Below, in pieces: positions 1-12,436 of a DNA stretch of 64,000 nucleotides. Position 1 is the stretch's first letter, and each line of letters opens with the position of its first letter. The notes below the pieces were generated by a model. The model was not told the origin of the DNA, searched no databases, and saw nothing but the letters and a program-made list of their open reading frames with translations. Both the position numbers and the translations under genes were made by a program. The stretch is from contig CM070554.1 of the NCBI GenBank assembly GCA_036346405.1, positions 39,236,204 to 39,300,203 of the forward strand, read 5' to 3'. The stretch is from Phyllostachys edulis. Its lineage: Eukaryota > Streptophyta > Magnoliopsida > Poales > Poaceae.

Positions 1-2875
1 GGTACATCTAGTGTGCTTACAGACCGTTATACCAAGCCATACACAGCGATTGGTGCGATACACACCGTTGGACAGAGACACGGCAAACCGCCCCATGATG
101 TACTACTTGGTAGCACACCTCCACGCAATCAACACAGTCTAACCTACAAACTGAGTAGCAATGTCAAGACTCCATAACTTACTAAGTTAGGCCCGTCCCA
201 TACCAGGAATGTGGCCGTAGAGTAAGTCTCAGTGCAATGGCGCACAAAGTTAAGTCCTTAATTGACCAAGGCAAGACTTCCAATTTATAACTACAAATCC
301 CTATGCACACAGTGTTTTAATCCCATGCACACAGATCCACCAAAAGTAGCACACAGTGCCACTTGCCTCTGTCTAAATCCTTTTCCACCCTATTGGTTAA
401 GTGCAACACATGCCATCAACGAGTAATAGCACATAGCACACATAATTTTATCAATTAGTCAAGTTTGTAATAGAAACATACATGAAATGATGACTCATGG
501 CATGGCTAAGCAAACTAATCGTATCTAACCAACCCACGTTGGTGCTATGATAATACCAACTAAATAAACCAATCTAGGGTGACAAAAGATTAAGACATAA
601 CAATTAGACAAGGTGGTTATAACAAATTGTATTAATAACTAAACCCAAAAGCATTTAAATAAATACTTAAAGTAAATGCAATAATTTGAATCAATATAAC
701 TTTTGAAAACTAGGTTCGATATGATCAAAGGTATAACTTGCCTTGCTATAGCAATGATGATCTTATTTATCTTTAATCTTCTATTTCCTTGATCTTCAGC
801 TCCATCTTGATCAGAACTTCCCGAAGTACCAACGTCTACTCACAACAAGCAAACAAACCAAATAAATAAATAACAGAGAGCAAAGAAACTCCAAAAATTA
901 AATAGATCTTGAAGTTAGATGAATTTAGGAATTTGAATGGACACAATCGGAGTTCGGATGCAAAAGATATGAGCTTTGGAAGATCACATGATATGATGAA
1001 ATAGAGAGAGAAAAGAACATTCAGAGAATATTCCTTCGGATTAAATAAAGAAACTGAATTGGAGACTTACAAGTGGGGTCCACTGATAAGTGAGACACAA
1101 CAAAGGTAGTGAAAGACATGTGGGACCAACTGGATAATTGAATTTCATAAATTAAATGAATTTTCGAAAAGGACAAGGAGGATGACAGGTGGGCCATTAG
1201 TCCATAGACCAAGTCCACGATCTAAGGTTTAGGGTGCATGGTGGATGAGGTCCACAGAACAGTACCGACATGCGGGACCCATGGGTCACAGGCTTGGTTC
1301 ACGGTGAACCGAGTCCACACCGGTGTGGTTTAGGGTTTGGATTATGTGGACGCCATATGGGCGGCTTAGGTGGCTGCCACGGAGGACAACGTGGTAATGC
1401 GGCAGCATTAAAGTGCAAGGTGGCAGTCTTGATGTGGACATGCTGACTTGGCATTGACAACATTGCATAGGCTCGGTTCCAAAATAGATGTAGAAGACGG
1501 GACTCGCTCTCCATAGAGATAAGGGGGAGAGAGAGATGGATGGGCCCACATGGAAGGGAGACAGTGGAGGTGGAGGTGGCCATGGTCTCCACGGGTGATC
1601 CACGGTGACGGTGAACGGCGATCGGCTAGACTCCGGCGAGGACGAAAACGTGGCAGGGGCGCTGCCCTGGTGCTATGGGAGGCGTCGGCTTGGCCCGGGG
1701 TGCACTGAATCTCGCCAGCATCGAAGACAAGCGGTGGCGGGACATGGCGAGCATGGCGGTGGGGCTTTAGCACCGGAGAAGATGAATTAATCGAGGGGAA
1801 ACAAAGAGGAGGAGCAAGGGAATGTGTGGCCGGGTGGACTTTGTCCAGCGCTTACCGAGGGCGGAGATTCAAAAGCGGTGGCGGGCGAGATGAAGTTAGG
1901 ACCGGCGGTAGCAGACACGGGAGCTTCACTAGTGGCAGCACATGGAGGAGGACGGTGAGGCGAAGCCAGCGCTACAACAGTGTGGTCCGAGAGGCCTTGA
2001 CGACGAAGAACGGCGAGGAGAGGCAACGCTGGGTTCAGAGAAGAGGGACCCAGTGGTGACGCTTGGCGGCGGCGTCTAGGGCACCGAGGACGGTGGGTGG
2101 GGGCGGAGTGGACGCTCACGGGGTAGCGCCTTTATAGTGCCTTGGCGTGCGTGCGGCTGTGCGGGAGGCAGACTCCAAGGCGTCGGCGGCTGCGTAGTCC
2201 AAGTCGCACACGTGCGTGCGTAAGGTGGCGGTGGTTCTGCAGCAGCCCGGCAATGCGGGTTAGGGTTCGCGGCCGATTTCACTACGGTGGCGGGTTACTG
2301 AAAACACCGGCAGCGGTCGGGCCAGCCTTGTGTTGTGAAGGAAAAATGGCCTGCGGCTGGTGGCTTTGTGTTGGTGGGAAGAGAAAGAGGCGGCCGGGAT
2401 TTGAGTGGGCCAAGCGAAACGAAAATGGCTGTGGCTCAAGCACAAGGAAGGAAAGGAAGGCAGCACTAACTCAGGTGGGCTTCAGCGCCAAGAGAAAGGA
2501 GGATGTGGGCTAGGCTGAGCGGAGGGAAAAAGAAGGAAATGGAATTGGGCCAAAAGATATTTGAGCCCAAAGACTAATTCTGAGATTTTAATTAGTTTTT
2601 CCTTTTTAGAAAATACGAAAAATCCAAATAGCAAATAAAAAGATAGCAAATGCACCCGGAAAAATTCTAGGAAAATCTAGAAAATATATCCAAGCACATA
2701 GAGCCCAAATAAAATAATTTTGATAATAGTTGATGTTGAGATTAATCATATTAAATTGTTTTTAATTTATGAAAGTCCCAATTAAGCTTTATTAATTCAA
2801 ATAAAATTGGTGAATTTTTCCAGGGGCCTAAACTACTGAAAAGATTTTTGAAAAGCCAAATTTTGGGATGTTACA
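1..2875 (-). mobile_element. Partial Ty3/gypsy-type LTR, cut by left window edge
   Basis: Read on the minus strand, the segment begins at 2875 with TGTAACATCCC, the usual start of many grass gypsy LTRs, followed by an A/T-rich stretch, then a GC-rich block with a TATA box at about 2131-2136. It then runs through noncoding sequence to the window edge. The five bases after the terminus (2876-2880, GAAAC) could be one half of a target-site duplication, but the other end lies outside the window. The short ORFs between 1.2 and 2.5 kb lie in GC-rich LTR sequence and show no protein family. Parts of 230-300 resemble 42840-42870 in the solo LTR further right, so the two are probably related families. 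It could be a solo LTR or the 5' LTR of a minus-strand element. Confidence 0.65.
2131..2136 (-). promoter_or_regulatory. Putative LTR TATA box (minus strand)
   Basis: The minus strand reads CACTATAAAGGCGC here, a good TATA box inside the LTR that ends at 2875. It would drive leftward transcription out of the window. Assigned from sequence match and position only. Confidence 0.45.
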
Positions 2876-5702
2876 GAAACCACCCCGTGAACCCTTCCAC
2901 TACGCGTATAGACCGTTGGTCCATACATTGTGCTTGTGGACCAAGCAACTGACAGTGGGCCCCACTTGTTAGTGTAAATGAAAATGAAATGAAAATAGAA
3001 AATACATCTTCAGTTATGAGGAGAATACACTTTCCCTTATTGGAAAGCGTAAACCTCAATAGTATATGCGTGGGATTACACTTTCTCTGTTGGAAAGCGT
3101 ATTTCTCGATTTTCTTTGAATTTCTAAACTGAGCCAAACTGAAACCTTAATAACGTTTGCTACAAAACTCCAAATTGAATTAAATTTGTCTCCAAATTCG
3201 TCTAAAATCATAGTCTACTTGAATATGTAAAAATGTTTAATTTTTGTCTCTATTGTATTTATTGGATGCTATTTAATTCATTTTTGGCTCTTTTTGGACG
3301 TCGATTTTTTGGGTTATTATTTCGACGATCAATCAACTTTACCTCTAGAACAGCTAATCATGTTGATCCCAGTATTTTACTTAATGCACTTTGATTTGTA
3401 AATTCTATTATGCATGCATGTATGTTTTGTATGAAAATGCTATTATTGGGAAGTATTGATTCCTTAATATTGTAGCCATTAGATTTTGGGTTAGATAGTA
3501 TATAATGTCATTTGGGAATTTTTGAGTGCGATTGTCACACAAATGCAACTAGAGCGATAGATTTTCTAAAAATTTGCTAAAAGGACAATATGTTAATTTG
3601 AGAATTTGGGATATTTTGAAAATGGTCCAGAGGAGATACCTTTGTTATTTTGTATGAAAATGAAATGAAAACTTTAGTTTTTAGATGTGGGCGAGTTATA
3701 TTGTATTCTGAAAAAGTGAGGATTGTGACTCACTAGTAGCTAGGGTGGAGTTCTCGCTCGTAGTCGATTAAGGATCAAAACTAGTAGCAACTCCGGGTCT
3801 AAGACCTAATCGCACAACCGTATGTGCTAGGATGGGGTAGCGGTAGCTAACTAAGTTATCGAATCATAGCCTTGCATGATAGTAGGCAGAAGTAGTGCGA
3901 GCAATTTCTATTGCTGTCACAACTGCGGATGTCGCACTTCGACGAGTTTCTATCCGAATGAATGAGGATATAATCCGCGGGGCTAGTGCAAGGTTAGGGC
4001 TAGATAATGTAAAGACTGTGTTGCGAACTCTAGACTGCTTACCTTCGGTAGTGAGCAGTGATATAGAGATATTCCAGGTAACTGGAATACCGCGTATTAT
4101 GGGTAAAGTTGTACACCTCTGTAGAGTGAAAAATTTATTTAAACAGCCACACTCGTGGTCATGAGCATGCTTAGTGCGGCTGATATGGTGGTAGCCTCAA
4201 GGTAGTTAGGATCACAATCCTACTCTTAGAGTCTTACGATTCTACGAACCCACGATAGCCTGTCGATCCAAATCGCATTGTCGATCCTACTCGTTGAGAC
4301 TTAGGGCAAAAAAAAATTGCAATTTTTTTAGAGGCTAGGCTTTGCTGATATTTTGTTTTAGAGAAAAATTTGTTGATATTAATTTCTGAGAATGAAAGTA
4401 TAAATAAATAAGGAACATGCAAAATATTGTATCAGTGTGGTAATGCTATTACAAATATCTATATTATAGCATGAGCAATCATGAGCTTGATAATGATAAT
4501 CTATTTTTATTCCTGGAGTATGTCTAGCTTCTTTTAAGGAACATGCAAGTGGTAAACCAGATAAGAATCATACAAAATTATAGTATAAATGTTAAATATG
4601 TGTATTTTTATAATTCCGTAGAATCGCCGATTCTACGATTCGATACTACAATTTCGATCCTACAGAAGGCAAATCGATCCAACTCAGGATCTCGACTCTG
4701 ACTACCTTGGGTAGCTTTGCTTTTCAAACTGTTTTGTCACAAAAGATTGGGGTAATGACATGGGGTTTTCATTTGTTGAGTTAACTACCATGTCTCTGGC
4801 TGGATTGCTATGTCTATAGCGGAGCTGCCATTTCTATGGCTAATTTGCCATTTCTGTAGTAGGAATGCCATGTCTTTGGCTGAATATGAATTTGTTAGTG
4901 CCATGTCTATGGCGAAATATTAATATATTTTTGCTTGCAACCGAGTAGGGTTGGAGGTGTTGTTATTTGATTTACTACTTTACTTACTATCATGTACTTT
5001 TTTATACCGCTCTTTCAAATTATATTGCAAATTATTACTTATGAATATTGCAAATAAACCTAGCTTTGAGCAAAATAACTTGTAGAGCAGAGCCTCTTTA
5101 TTTGACAGCCTTGCATCTAATATAATTTTTGCGATACACTACAAGTCTTGCTGAGTACACAAGTACTCAATCTTGCTAATATTGTTGTTCAGAGATCGAT
5201 GATACGTAGACGCCAAACAACGAGTTCTTTTCTCCCAGCACTAGAGGGTTCGGTGATGGGTCTACCTAGGCCTTGTTCCGTGTTAGTTGCCTGTAGGATC
5301 GGATGGGCATACCGTTGGAATTTTGCTACTTTATTATGCCTTCTGCTACTGTTTATTTTCTGATGATGACTGCTTTTATTTGGCCGATCGGCCGTGAATG
5401 TAATAACTTGTAATAGCTTAAGTAGATTACCCATTTGCTTTACTTTTGTACGTGATTGTACGGATGTGATTGCCAAATATTGTGAATGTGTGTGCTAGCC
5501 TTTAATCCTAGGACTAGCACAATATACACATAGACTCTTTGGGTATTCCATGTCCAGGGGTCCGATAGTGATGCTCGGGTGAGAAGGAGCTAGCACAGCG
5601 GGCCCAGCTGGTCAGTGAGGTGAGGAAGGGGGCTAATCCGAGTGGGTTTGGCTGATGCGTGGTCCGGTCGGTTTGGTCGGTGCAATAGGGGGCCTAGGGG
5701 GG
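2876..5702. other. Retroelement-like sequence without intact gene
   Basis: No coding region with a recognisable domain was found. The sequence has LTR-like features: a run of similar phrases built on 'ccatgtctatggc' at 4788-4915, a leader-like block around 3720-3900, and a block at 5148-5480 that reads like the 3' part of a plus-oriented gypsy LTR. It ends in a G run at 5697-5702, which is the insertion site of the LARD-like element, and continues at 15649. The ORF at 3895-4164 (89 aa) matches nothing I know and is probably chance. I regard this as an older gypsy LTR or internal region; its own termini were not found. Confidence 0.4.
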
Positions 5703-8700
5703 TGTAACACCCTAGCTATGTGGAAGCCAAGATGTTACCTAAAAGACTAATGTACAACAGCAATACGGAATAATTTCAACCATTTGTCAATCAATAATGC
5801 TTTAACCAAATAGAACTAAGACATTTCTCCAAAATCCGGCAAAACCTCCTTTGTATAGTTGGCTATATTGGGGGTTCAAACAGTTTAATATAGCATCATT
5901 CAACAATCAAATCATCAAATTTAACGAATCATCAAAGGACATCCAAGATAAGCTAAACAACTATAGCATAATCAAAAGGGCATCCAAAATCTTCTAATCA
6001 ACCCTATTACAAATTATTGATACTCTACTGAACCGATTAATTTCAACAACTCAATAAACCATCAACCAAACATTCTAATCCATCAACGAGAATTAAATGA
6101 ACACAATCAACGAATGAATAAGAACATAAATGGATCATCCATTACCACAATTAAAACAACCACCACGAAGGATGGTCACAATCTGAATCTAGAGCAATTA
6201 TCAAGAATAGGAATTGTGGCTAAATGGACTCGGTTATTCATTGTGATTAGTGATTATGTGACGTGCACCCAGTCTACCCCTTCCCATGCATGTCGCTGCC
6301 TCGAGAGGTACCTAGCAAGCACAACACAGCAAGTGTGAGTCCACGACTCAGCAAAGTGCAATAACAAATCAAACAATCATCATAAATAGTCAAAGGGAAT
6401 AAATAATTCCATCATGAATAACAGCATGATATACCACAAACCCAACTCTTACGATGGCATCATAAGCAGTCAAAGGGGATTAAACAATCCCATCCTGAAC
6501 AACAACATCAGATGCTAAACCAACAAATCCATATCTTATGCAGAAATGCAATGACATGTCATGAATACACATTCTTGACATTTTAGCAATTACCGGTAAT
6601 GCCGAGTATGTATCCATCAGTACATACCCTAAGTTTGTGCCCTCTAGGCACAGGGATCCAAAGCCCACACTCCACGAGTGTGAGGACCAGGCCCGTTTAA
6701 TGCATGACGGGGACCCAAAAAACATTTAAGGCCTGTGCCCTCAAGGCACGGGGATCCAATGCCATGATGCAGAATGTAAAGCATGATATCAACTCATCAT
6801 GAAAAGTAATGCTCATCAACATTATCAACTTAAAGTTTCATCATTGAACCATGGCATTCATGCCCATCAACATGTAACTGTTATCGGGTAAGCAACACCA
6901 TATAAATATTATCATGTACGCATCATCAAGTAACCATTAGTATGCAGCATCATATAAACCTTTCCATGTAGTAAGCATCATCATTAACCATGGCACTTAG
7001 GCTCATCAATATTACCAAGCAGTAAGCATCATCAATCAACTATGTCATTCATCAAGTATGTAATATAACAACTCATTAATAATACTTGCACTTGCCTCAA
7101 CCGTGAGACAGAAGACAAAAGGTGGAACGCTCTAGCGCCAGGGTTCACCACCACTTGGCATGCATGACGAGAAAACCTAGTGATGTATGCTCCTACCTGA
7201 ACACCTCTGCCTCTAACATCTAGACCTTGAACTAACAATAACAAAAATTACCATGGTTGATTACATTATTTCAACATCTGAAATAATATAAAGCAATGAA
7301 CCGGTTAAAGCAAGAGAGGAGACAGAACAAAGCAGCCATACATGTCTTACCAAAATGCTGGAACTACAAATTCCTATGTGATCCAATCAGTTTAGCCCAA
7401 CTGTACACAATTAGCATTTTATCCTGCAATTCCAGCATAACTGTATGCTCGATTTCTCGCAAACCAGAGTAGCTCTCTAGGAAAAACTACTATCAACTTA
7501 TTTACTCCTAGCATTTCATTGGGGCAGGAGCTGAAATTTTATACAATGTATATGTTACGATTAAATAGCGATACTAGATTGCTAGTTCGTAACTCTGGCA
7601 GTAGCATGTAAGCATAGAGACAAATTTAACCGATCCAAGGGAAGTCAATCTGTTGTTGGATACATCAAGGCTTTCAAGACATCTCAAAGGAGATTCCTAG
7701 GGGTAGATCTACCAACCTATTATTAGTCACTTTGAGGAACTTCAGGGCACCTAAATCCAAAGGCCCTTGGAAATCGGAAATAACTATGGTGGCACAATGT
7801 TCTGTTCTAAAAATCCTAAACATGTGTCATAGGCTAATGGAAATAAATAATAGTGATTCGGGTTTGATCATGTATCATATAGGATTCTCAAACAACTATA
7901 GGAAACCCTAGGATCTAATAACACAAATGGTAAAATGGAAATGCTACACGTAGATATGATACATGCAACTCAAAGTCCCAAGGCTATATATCTGATCCTG
8001 GTGAATCTGTGGCTCGGCTCATTGATTGGAGGGTGTCCAATGCCCTTGTAGATTAAAAACCTTCAATCACGACCTCGTGCTAGTGAGCCATGAAACAATG
8101 GCAATGACGAATCATGAATGATTCGATGTATGAAGTTGAAACAAGACATATTTCTAGGAAAGCATTCGCTATAAACAGCCAACAACAGAACAATGAATTG
8201 CATAAGGCAAAACATTCAGATGTAAGAACCCGTACATCCTAGTTGAAATCCACAGCTCCTTCCTAGAAGCTGGTTAAGGATGAAGTCTTACCTGGCCTGA
8301 GGCCGTGAGACGGGGACGAAGGCAGCCCGAGGAGGGGCGGTGGCGGAGTGCATTCGGGCAGGGAGCCACCGAGAGGCGGCGGCGGGCCGGTGGCTCAAAT
8401 CCGGGAGGCAAGCCTTGGTGGCGGCACCTTGGGCGCTGGCAACGGCAGCGGGCTCGAAGGCCGGCGACGGCGCCGCATCGTGAAAACCGGGCATCGTGAG
8501 GCGCAGAGGAATGGCTGGGCGCGTTAGAGAGGCGGCGGCGGGCCGACTTGCCGGCGGCGGTACCAGGCCGAAGGCAGGAGAGGAGTCATGGTGGTGGCGC
8601 CCGGAAGAGAGGGAGAGGAAACTCCATGAGGGGAGAAGAGCAAGTGAGTGGGGCAAGAAGACACAGCAACAGGGAGGCAAGACAGGAGAGCATGCATACT

Positions 8701-8918
8701 GGCGTGGGAGTGGTGGCCAAAAAACAAGAGGAAGCGGCTGGGAGAATTTAGGGTTTTGATTAACACCTCTCTCTCTCTCCCTTAAATAGGTGTGAGGCTG
8801 ATGCCCTCTTGGGCCATAGGCCAAAAGGCCCACCACTGACCCCGTTTCCCCACCAGATTCTAATTATCATTATTATTATTAATTCAATCATTACTCATTC
8901 ATACTACAGGATATTACA
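5703..8918 (-). repeat. 3' LTR of the LARD-like element
   Basis: Direct repeat of 12437-15648. In element orientation it starts at 8918 (TGTAATATCC) and ends at 5703 (GGTGTTACA). A TATA-like TATTTAAG lies at 8781-8788 on the minus strand, ~130 bp into the LTR, followed by a CT-rich stretch and an AAACCCTAA motif. The GC-rich ORF at 8288-8836 is in the leader and has no recognisable domain. Confidence 0.9.
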
Positions 8919-8931
8919 TTCTACCCCCCTT
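8919..8931 (-). other. Polypurine tract of the LARD-like element
   Basis: On the minus strand this reads AAGGGGGGTAGAA directly before the TGTAATATCC start of the 3' LTR, the expected plus-strand primer site for reverse transcription. It fixes the element's orientation as minus. Confidence 0.8.
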
Positions 8932-9076
8932 AAACAGAATTCGACCGCGAATTCTACTCACCGTACTACTCGAAAGAACAACCACAACTGACGCGAACAA
9001 CTCTAGTTATAGCTCGCTCATGCGAGACTCCAACTCTCAAGTCGCTTCTCGCTCACACGGATGCGCCCATGGCACC

Positions 9077-9316
9077 TCAACAGATACCAACGTCATATGC
9101 CCCAAATGCTTGTCCCGACCTCTCTAGTACGTACCGGACGAAACTCGGACGTGGGGTCTTACTCAGCTCCAGAACATACCAGACATTGCGTCCCTCGTGT
9201 ATGGACCCGAGATGGTCATAGCGATACGCCCACTTACTAATCCCCGCAACTATTGAAAATGAACCAATATACTTGGCCAACTTCCCCTTTGGTACAAAAA
9301 CACACAACACGCTCAA
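9077..9316 (-). pseudogene. Relic of gypsy integrase C-terminal region
   Basis: A 79-codon minus-strand frame contains the phrase GKLAKYIGSFSIV followed by WAYRYDHLGSIHEGRNVWYV. It aligns by eye with the end of plant gypsy integrases, where a K-L-x-x-x-Y-I-G-P-F-x-I segment is followed by a 'VAYRLxLP...VHxVFHVS' stretch. Its place just upstream of the polypurine tract is where pol ends in Ty3/gypsy elements. No catalytic D,D,E core is present upstream, so it cannot be functional. It suggests descent by internal deletion from an autonomous gypsy element. The match is degenerate and made from memory of the family. Confidence 0.5.
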
Positions 9317-12300
9317 AAATCAAACTCTTCAACTCACAAGGAGCACCTCCTTTAGTCAAGAATGCACCACAGAACTCGCTCTTAAACAACTGTTTTACAA
9401 AGAGAATCCAACTGAAAATAATAAGTTATCATCGCAACCACGCAATGCCAACTCCCCACCAAAAGGGTCAAATCCAAAAATTGATAATTCATCATGAAAA
9501 CAATTCCACTTTCTAATTAGGAAATTTGCTAATGAACACCAGGAAAGCCAAAGGAGAAATCACTCGAATGGCCAAATCAAATACTTCTTTTATTTTGTCT
9601 GAACTGGAAGGAATCATACATGCCAACACAGCGCCAACACAAATTGCAGAAAACCTCAGTCGACAACAGAAAGCTCAAACGAGAATCAAGAAAACTCTTC
9701 ACTACCCATGGAAACACTCTTTTTCTTAGTTTCTCTATTAGGAATAAAATTCCTCTCAAACCTTGGAATTCGAATTCATCACATACTACACGAGTTCAAC
9801 TCTCTTAAATTAGCATCCTCAAAGATATGCTCAATCCAAAATACATCATCCACAGCTTTGTGGAAAGGCTCTATTGATCCAACCAAACACTCTAGACAAC
9901 TCCTTCCACTAACGAAATTAATCTGACAGATGGCACCCAAAGCACCTCGAAAAAGATTTCACTCAATCGCATCACCTCAAACTTTTAAGAATAAACAATT
10001 CAGAACCCTCAATACACACTCTCATGTACTATATCAGAAGGGTTCTATTAACGATCGTTCCACTACCCAGAATACGCCACAATTCTACTTTCTCTACATA
10101 CAATCATTGGGCGACCAAAAGTCTGACATAAAAATGCAAAGCCCAAAGTTAACCTCCAAGACCCCTACAACGAACTTCACTTATGACAGATAGAGAAATC
10201 ATCAAATTAACTCTCTAACATTTCCACAATTCCAACATACTCACTCATTGACATCATCAGGAGTCACCCACAAAATCTCGCAAAACAATCCAATCGCGTT
10301 ACTCTATAAAATTGATCAACGTTTCCAAACCTTCTATAATTTCCCAACGTTTCGACATGAACTAATGTTCTGGGATTACACTTCACCATAGGTTCTACTT
10401 AGTTGTAACACTAATCAGTTTTACTTCAACGACAATCATTCCATTTGAATCAAATTTCCTTCAAGAGGTACAGGTCAACACCAATTCATCTTCTACTACT
10501 CCTCCAATAGCTTGGTAGCACAATCCCACCACTACAATTTCTTAACCACTACCAAATAGTTGTCAATTTACGCTTTGTAAAACTCTGCAACACAAAACTA
10601 TTGATCCTTTCTCAAAAGGAAGAGGCGAACAAGAACAAGTTTCGACACACAGAGAAACATTTCTCCTCACGGTGAGCACGAGACGAAAAGAAATAATCCA
10701 ACAACGATGAGCTGGGAAAACAAAAGTTGAGACCACAGGTGGGGGCACACACCCCTCAAAAGAGAATAGCAAATATCAACCAATAAGGATAAGACATTGC
10801 TATTGAAAATTGACAACTCTTGAGCGGAAAAACAGATAGTTTAGGCACATTTCAATTGAACTGCAAGTTATAAAACTTGACTCCAATCCTCCAATACTCC
10901 TACTACAATCTTTCCTTTAACACAGAAAATAATCCTTTAACTACAACAATACCTTGCCAACTCGGACAAGATCTTAAGACCAAACCCCAAGAACCACTTA
11001 AGAACCAGTAAAATCTTTCAACACGTCGTTTTGCTCGGAACAGTTCAACTACCACATGAAACATGGGATCCAAACGATCTCAGCCACAAAACTCGAAACA
11101 TTTCACTTACAGGATTTTACGAAAAGCAAGCAAATCACTCTCCTTTTAAAGGAATCAACAAAATAATTTTTCTTTGATTGCAACCTCACGTTGCCAACTC
11201 AGACGAAAGAGGCTTTAAGATTAAATCACATGAATCTCTTAAGAACCAATAGGACATTTCAATACCTCATTTTAAATCATATCTCGTCAAGCAATCAATA
11301 CAAGGCAACAATAAATTAACCGGCTATGCTACCGAGGACATCAGTTAAGATTAATTATGCATCACGCCAATAACCCAACTTGACGTTATAAACATTATCA
11401 ATTATCTTCTTTACTTACAGTTTCTCACTTAACACCACAAAACTTTGCAAAGGGTTTTTGACACTTTCTTTTTCAAAGGAAAGGTTCTAAATTCCAACAC
11501 TCCAGCTATTCTAAAAGAAATGAGCAGAGTAAAACCTTCTATAATGAAGTTTGTAAAAGATAGTTTCCATTATCTGAAATACCAAACGAATAACCAGATC
11601 ACATTTTTCAGCAAGAAAGGTAGGACTTTCATGAGAAAGGACAATCTTGACAAAAACAGCCTTTACACGTAGCAAAGATGGTTCAACAGTCAGAGAGACA
11701 ACAATTTCTCTGCCTTAACCAAGGCGGGACAATGCAAAAGAGTTTGACGCTTTCTCTCAAAAGAGAAGCATTAAACTTCAACTCAAGGTACCCCGAAAAG
11801 AATACATTTGAACCAAAACCCCCTCACGTTTAAGAACGTGCAAAATAAAGCTCCCAATAATCAAAGTACCAAGCGACTAAACGAGTCGTGCATCCAACCA
11901 AGAAGGGCAGAAATTCCAAATAAAGATCAATATTTTAAATCAACTACGTTTAAGTAGCAAAACATCTCGTTATTCAGGAGATCAAATGTTTGCTTTAAGA
12001 AAGCCAATAAAGACCGAAGAACTCCCCTCAATTGCAATGAACCACTAAACCAAGAAAACCCCATCCACCGCATCTGAACAAGATTAACCATTCCAAACTC
12101 AAAGAAAACAATAATTCTCTTGAAGAAACTCATACCCAACACCTGGAACTAGTTGATTTGAGGTAGACACTACAATAATCCCAAACCCCAAGTGGTGGTG
12201 CAACCTGGCATCCCAAGGTTACAACCACGACCTCGATATCTCGTCATCTACTATTATAACGTATAGTAATCATATAGGCATATCATAAGTATTCATAACC

Positions 12301-12420
12301 AATTCATAACAGCAATGCTCAAAGTGACATAACGAAAACGTAAATGCAATGCTTGACCCATTCCCATCTTACTGTGCACAGTGTGTCAATTTAAAACTTC
12401 AACTAACACGGACCTGAACC

Positions 12421-12434
12421 TAGCTCTGATACCA
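12421..12434 (-). other. Primer binding site (tRNA-Met type)
   Basis: The minus strand reads TGGTATCAGAGCTA two bases after the 5' LTR end. It is complementary to the 3' end of initiator tRNA-Met, the usual primer of plant LTR retrotransposons. Confidence 0.88.
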
Positions 12435-12436
12435 AC

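Larger units (their letters stand above)
8919..12436 (-). other. Internal region of the LARD-like element, largely noncoding
   Basis: The 3.5-kb internal domain lies between the PBS (right) and polypurine tract (left). Reading frames on both strands are short and broken, and no zinc knuckle, protease, reverse transcriptase or RNase H motif could be seen. Only the segment nearest the polypurine tract (9077-9316) resembles pol. The middle is A-rich on the plus strand, with many short inexact repeats built on phrases such as 'ccaactcggac' and 'aagaccaaa'. It probably acts only as packaging and structural RNA, as proposed for LARDs. Confidence 0.7.

Noticed and set aside
8288..8836. 182-codon minus-strand ORF, with a similar 210-codon ORF at 14943-15575
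   Set aside because: Both lie at equivalent places in the two LTRs, in GC-rich leader sequence. The frames are not preserved between copies (indels shift them) and show no domain, so they are chance ORFs.
12421..12434. tRNA-like sequence at the LTR boundary
   Set aside because: Only the ~14-base complement of the tRNA-Met 3' end is present. It is a primer binding site and not a tRNA gene; the same holds for 48701-48718.
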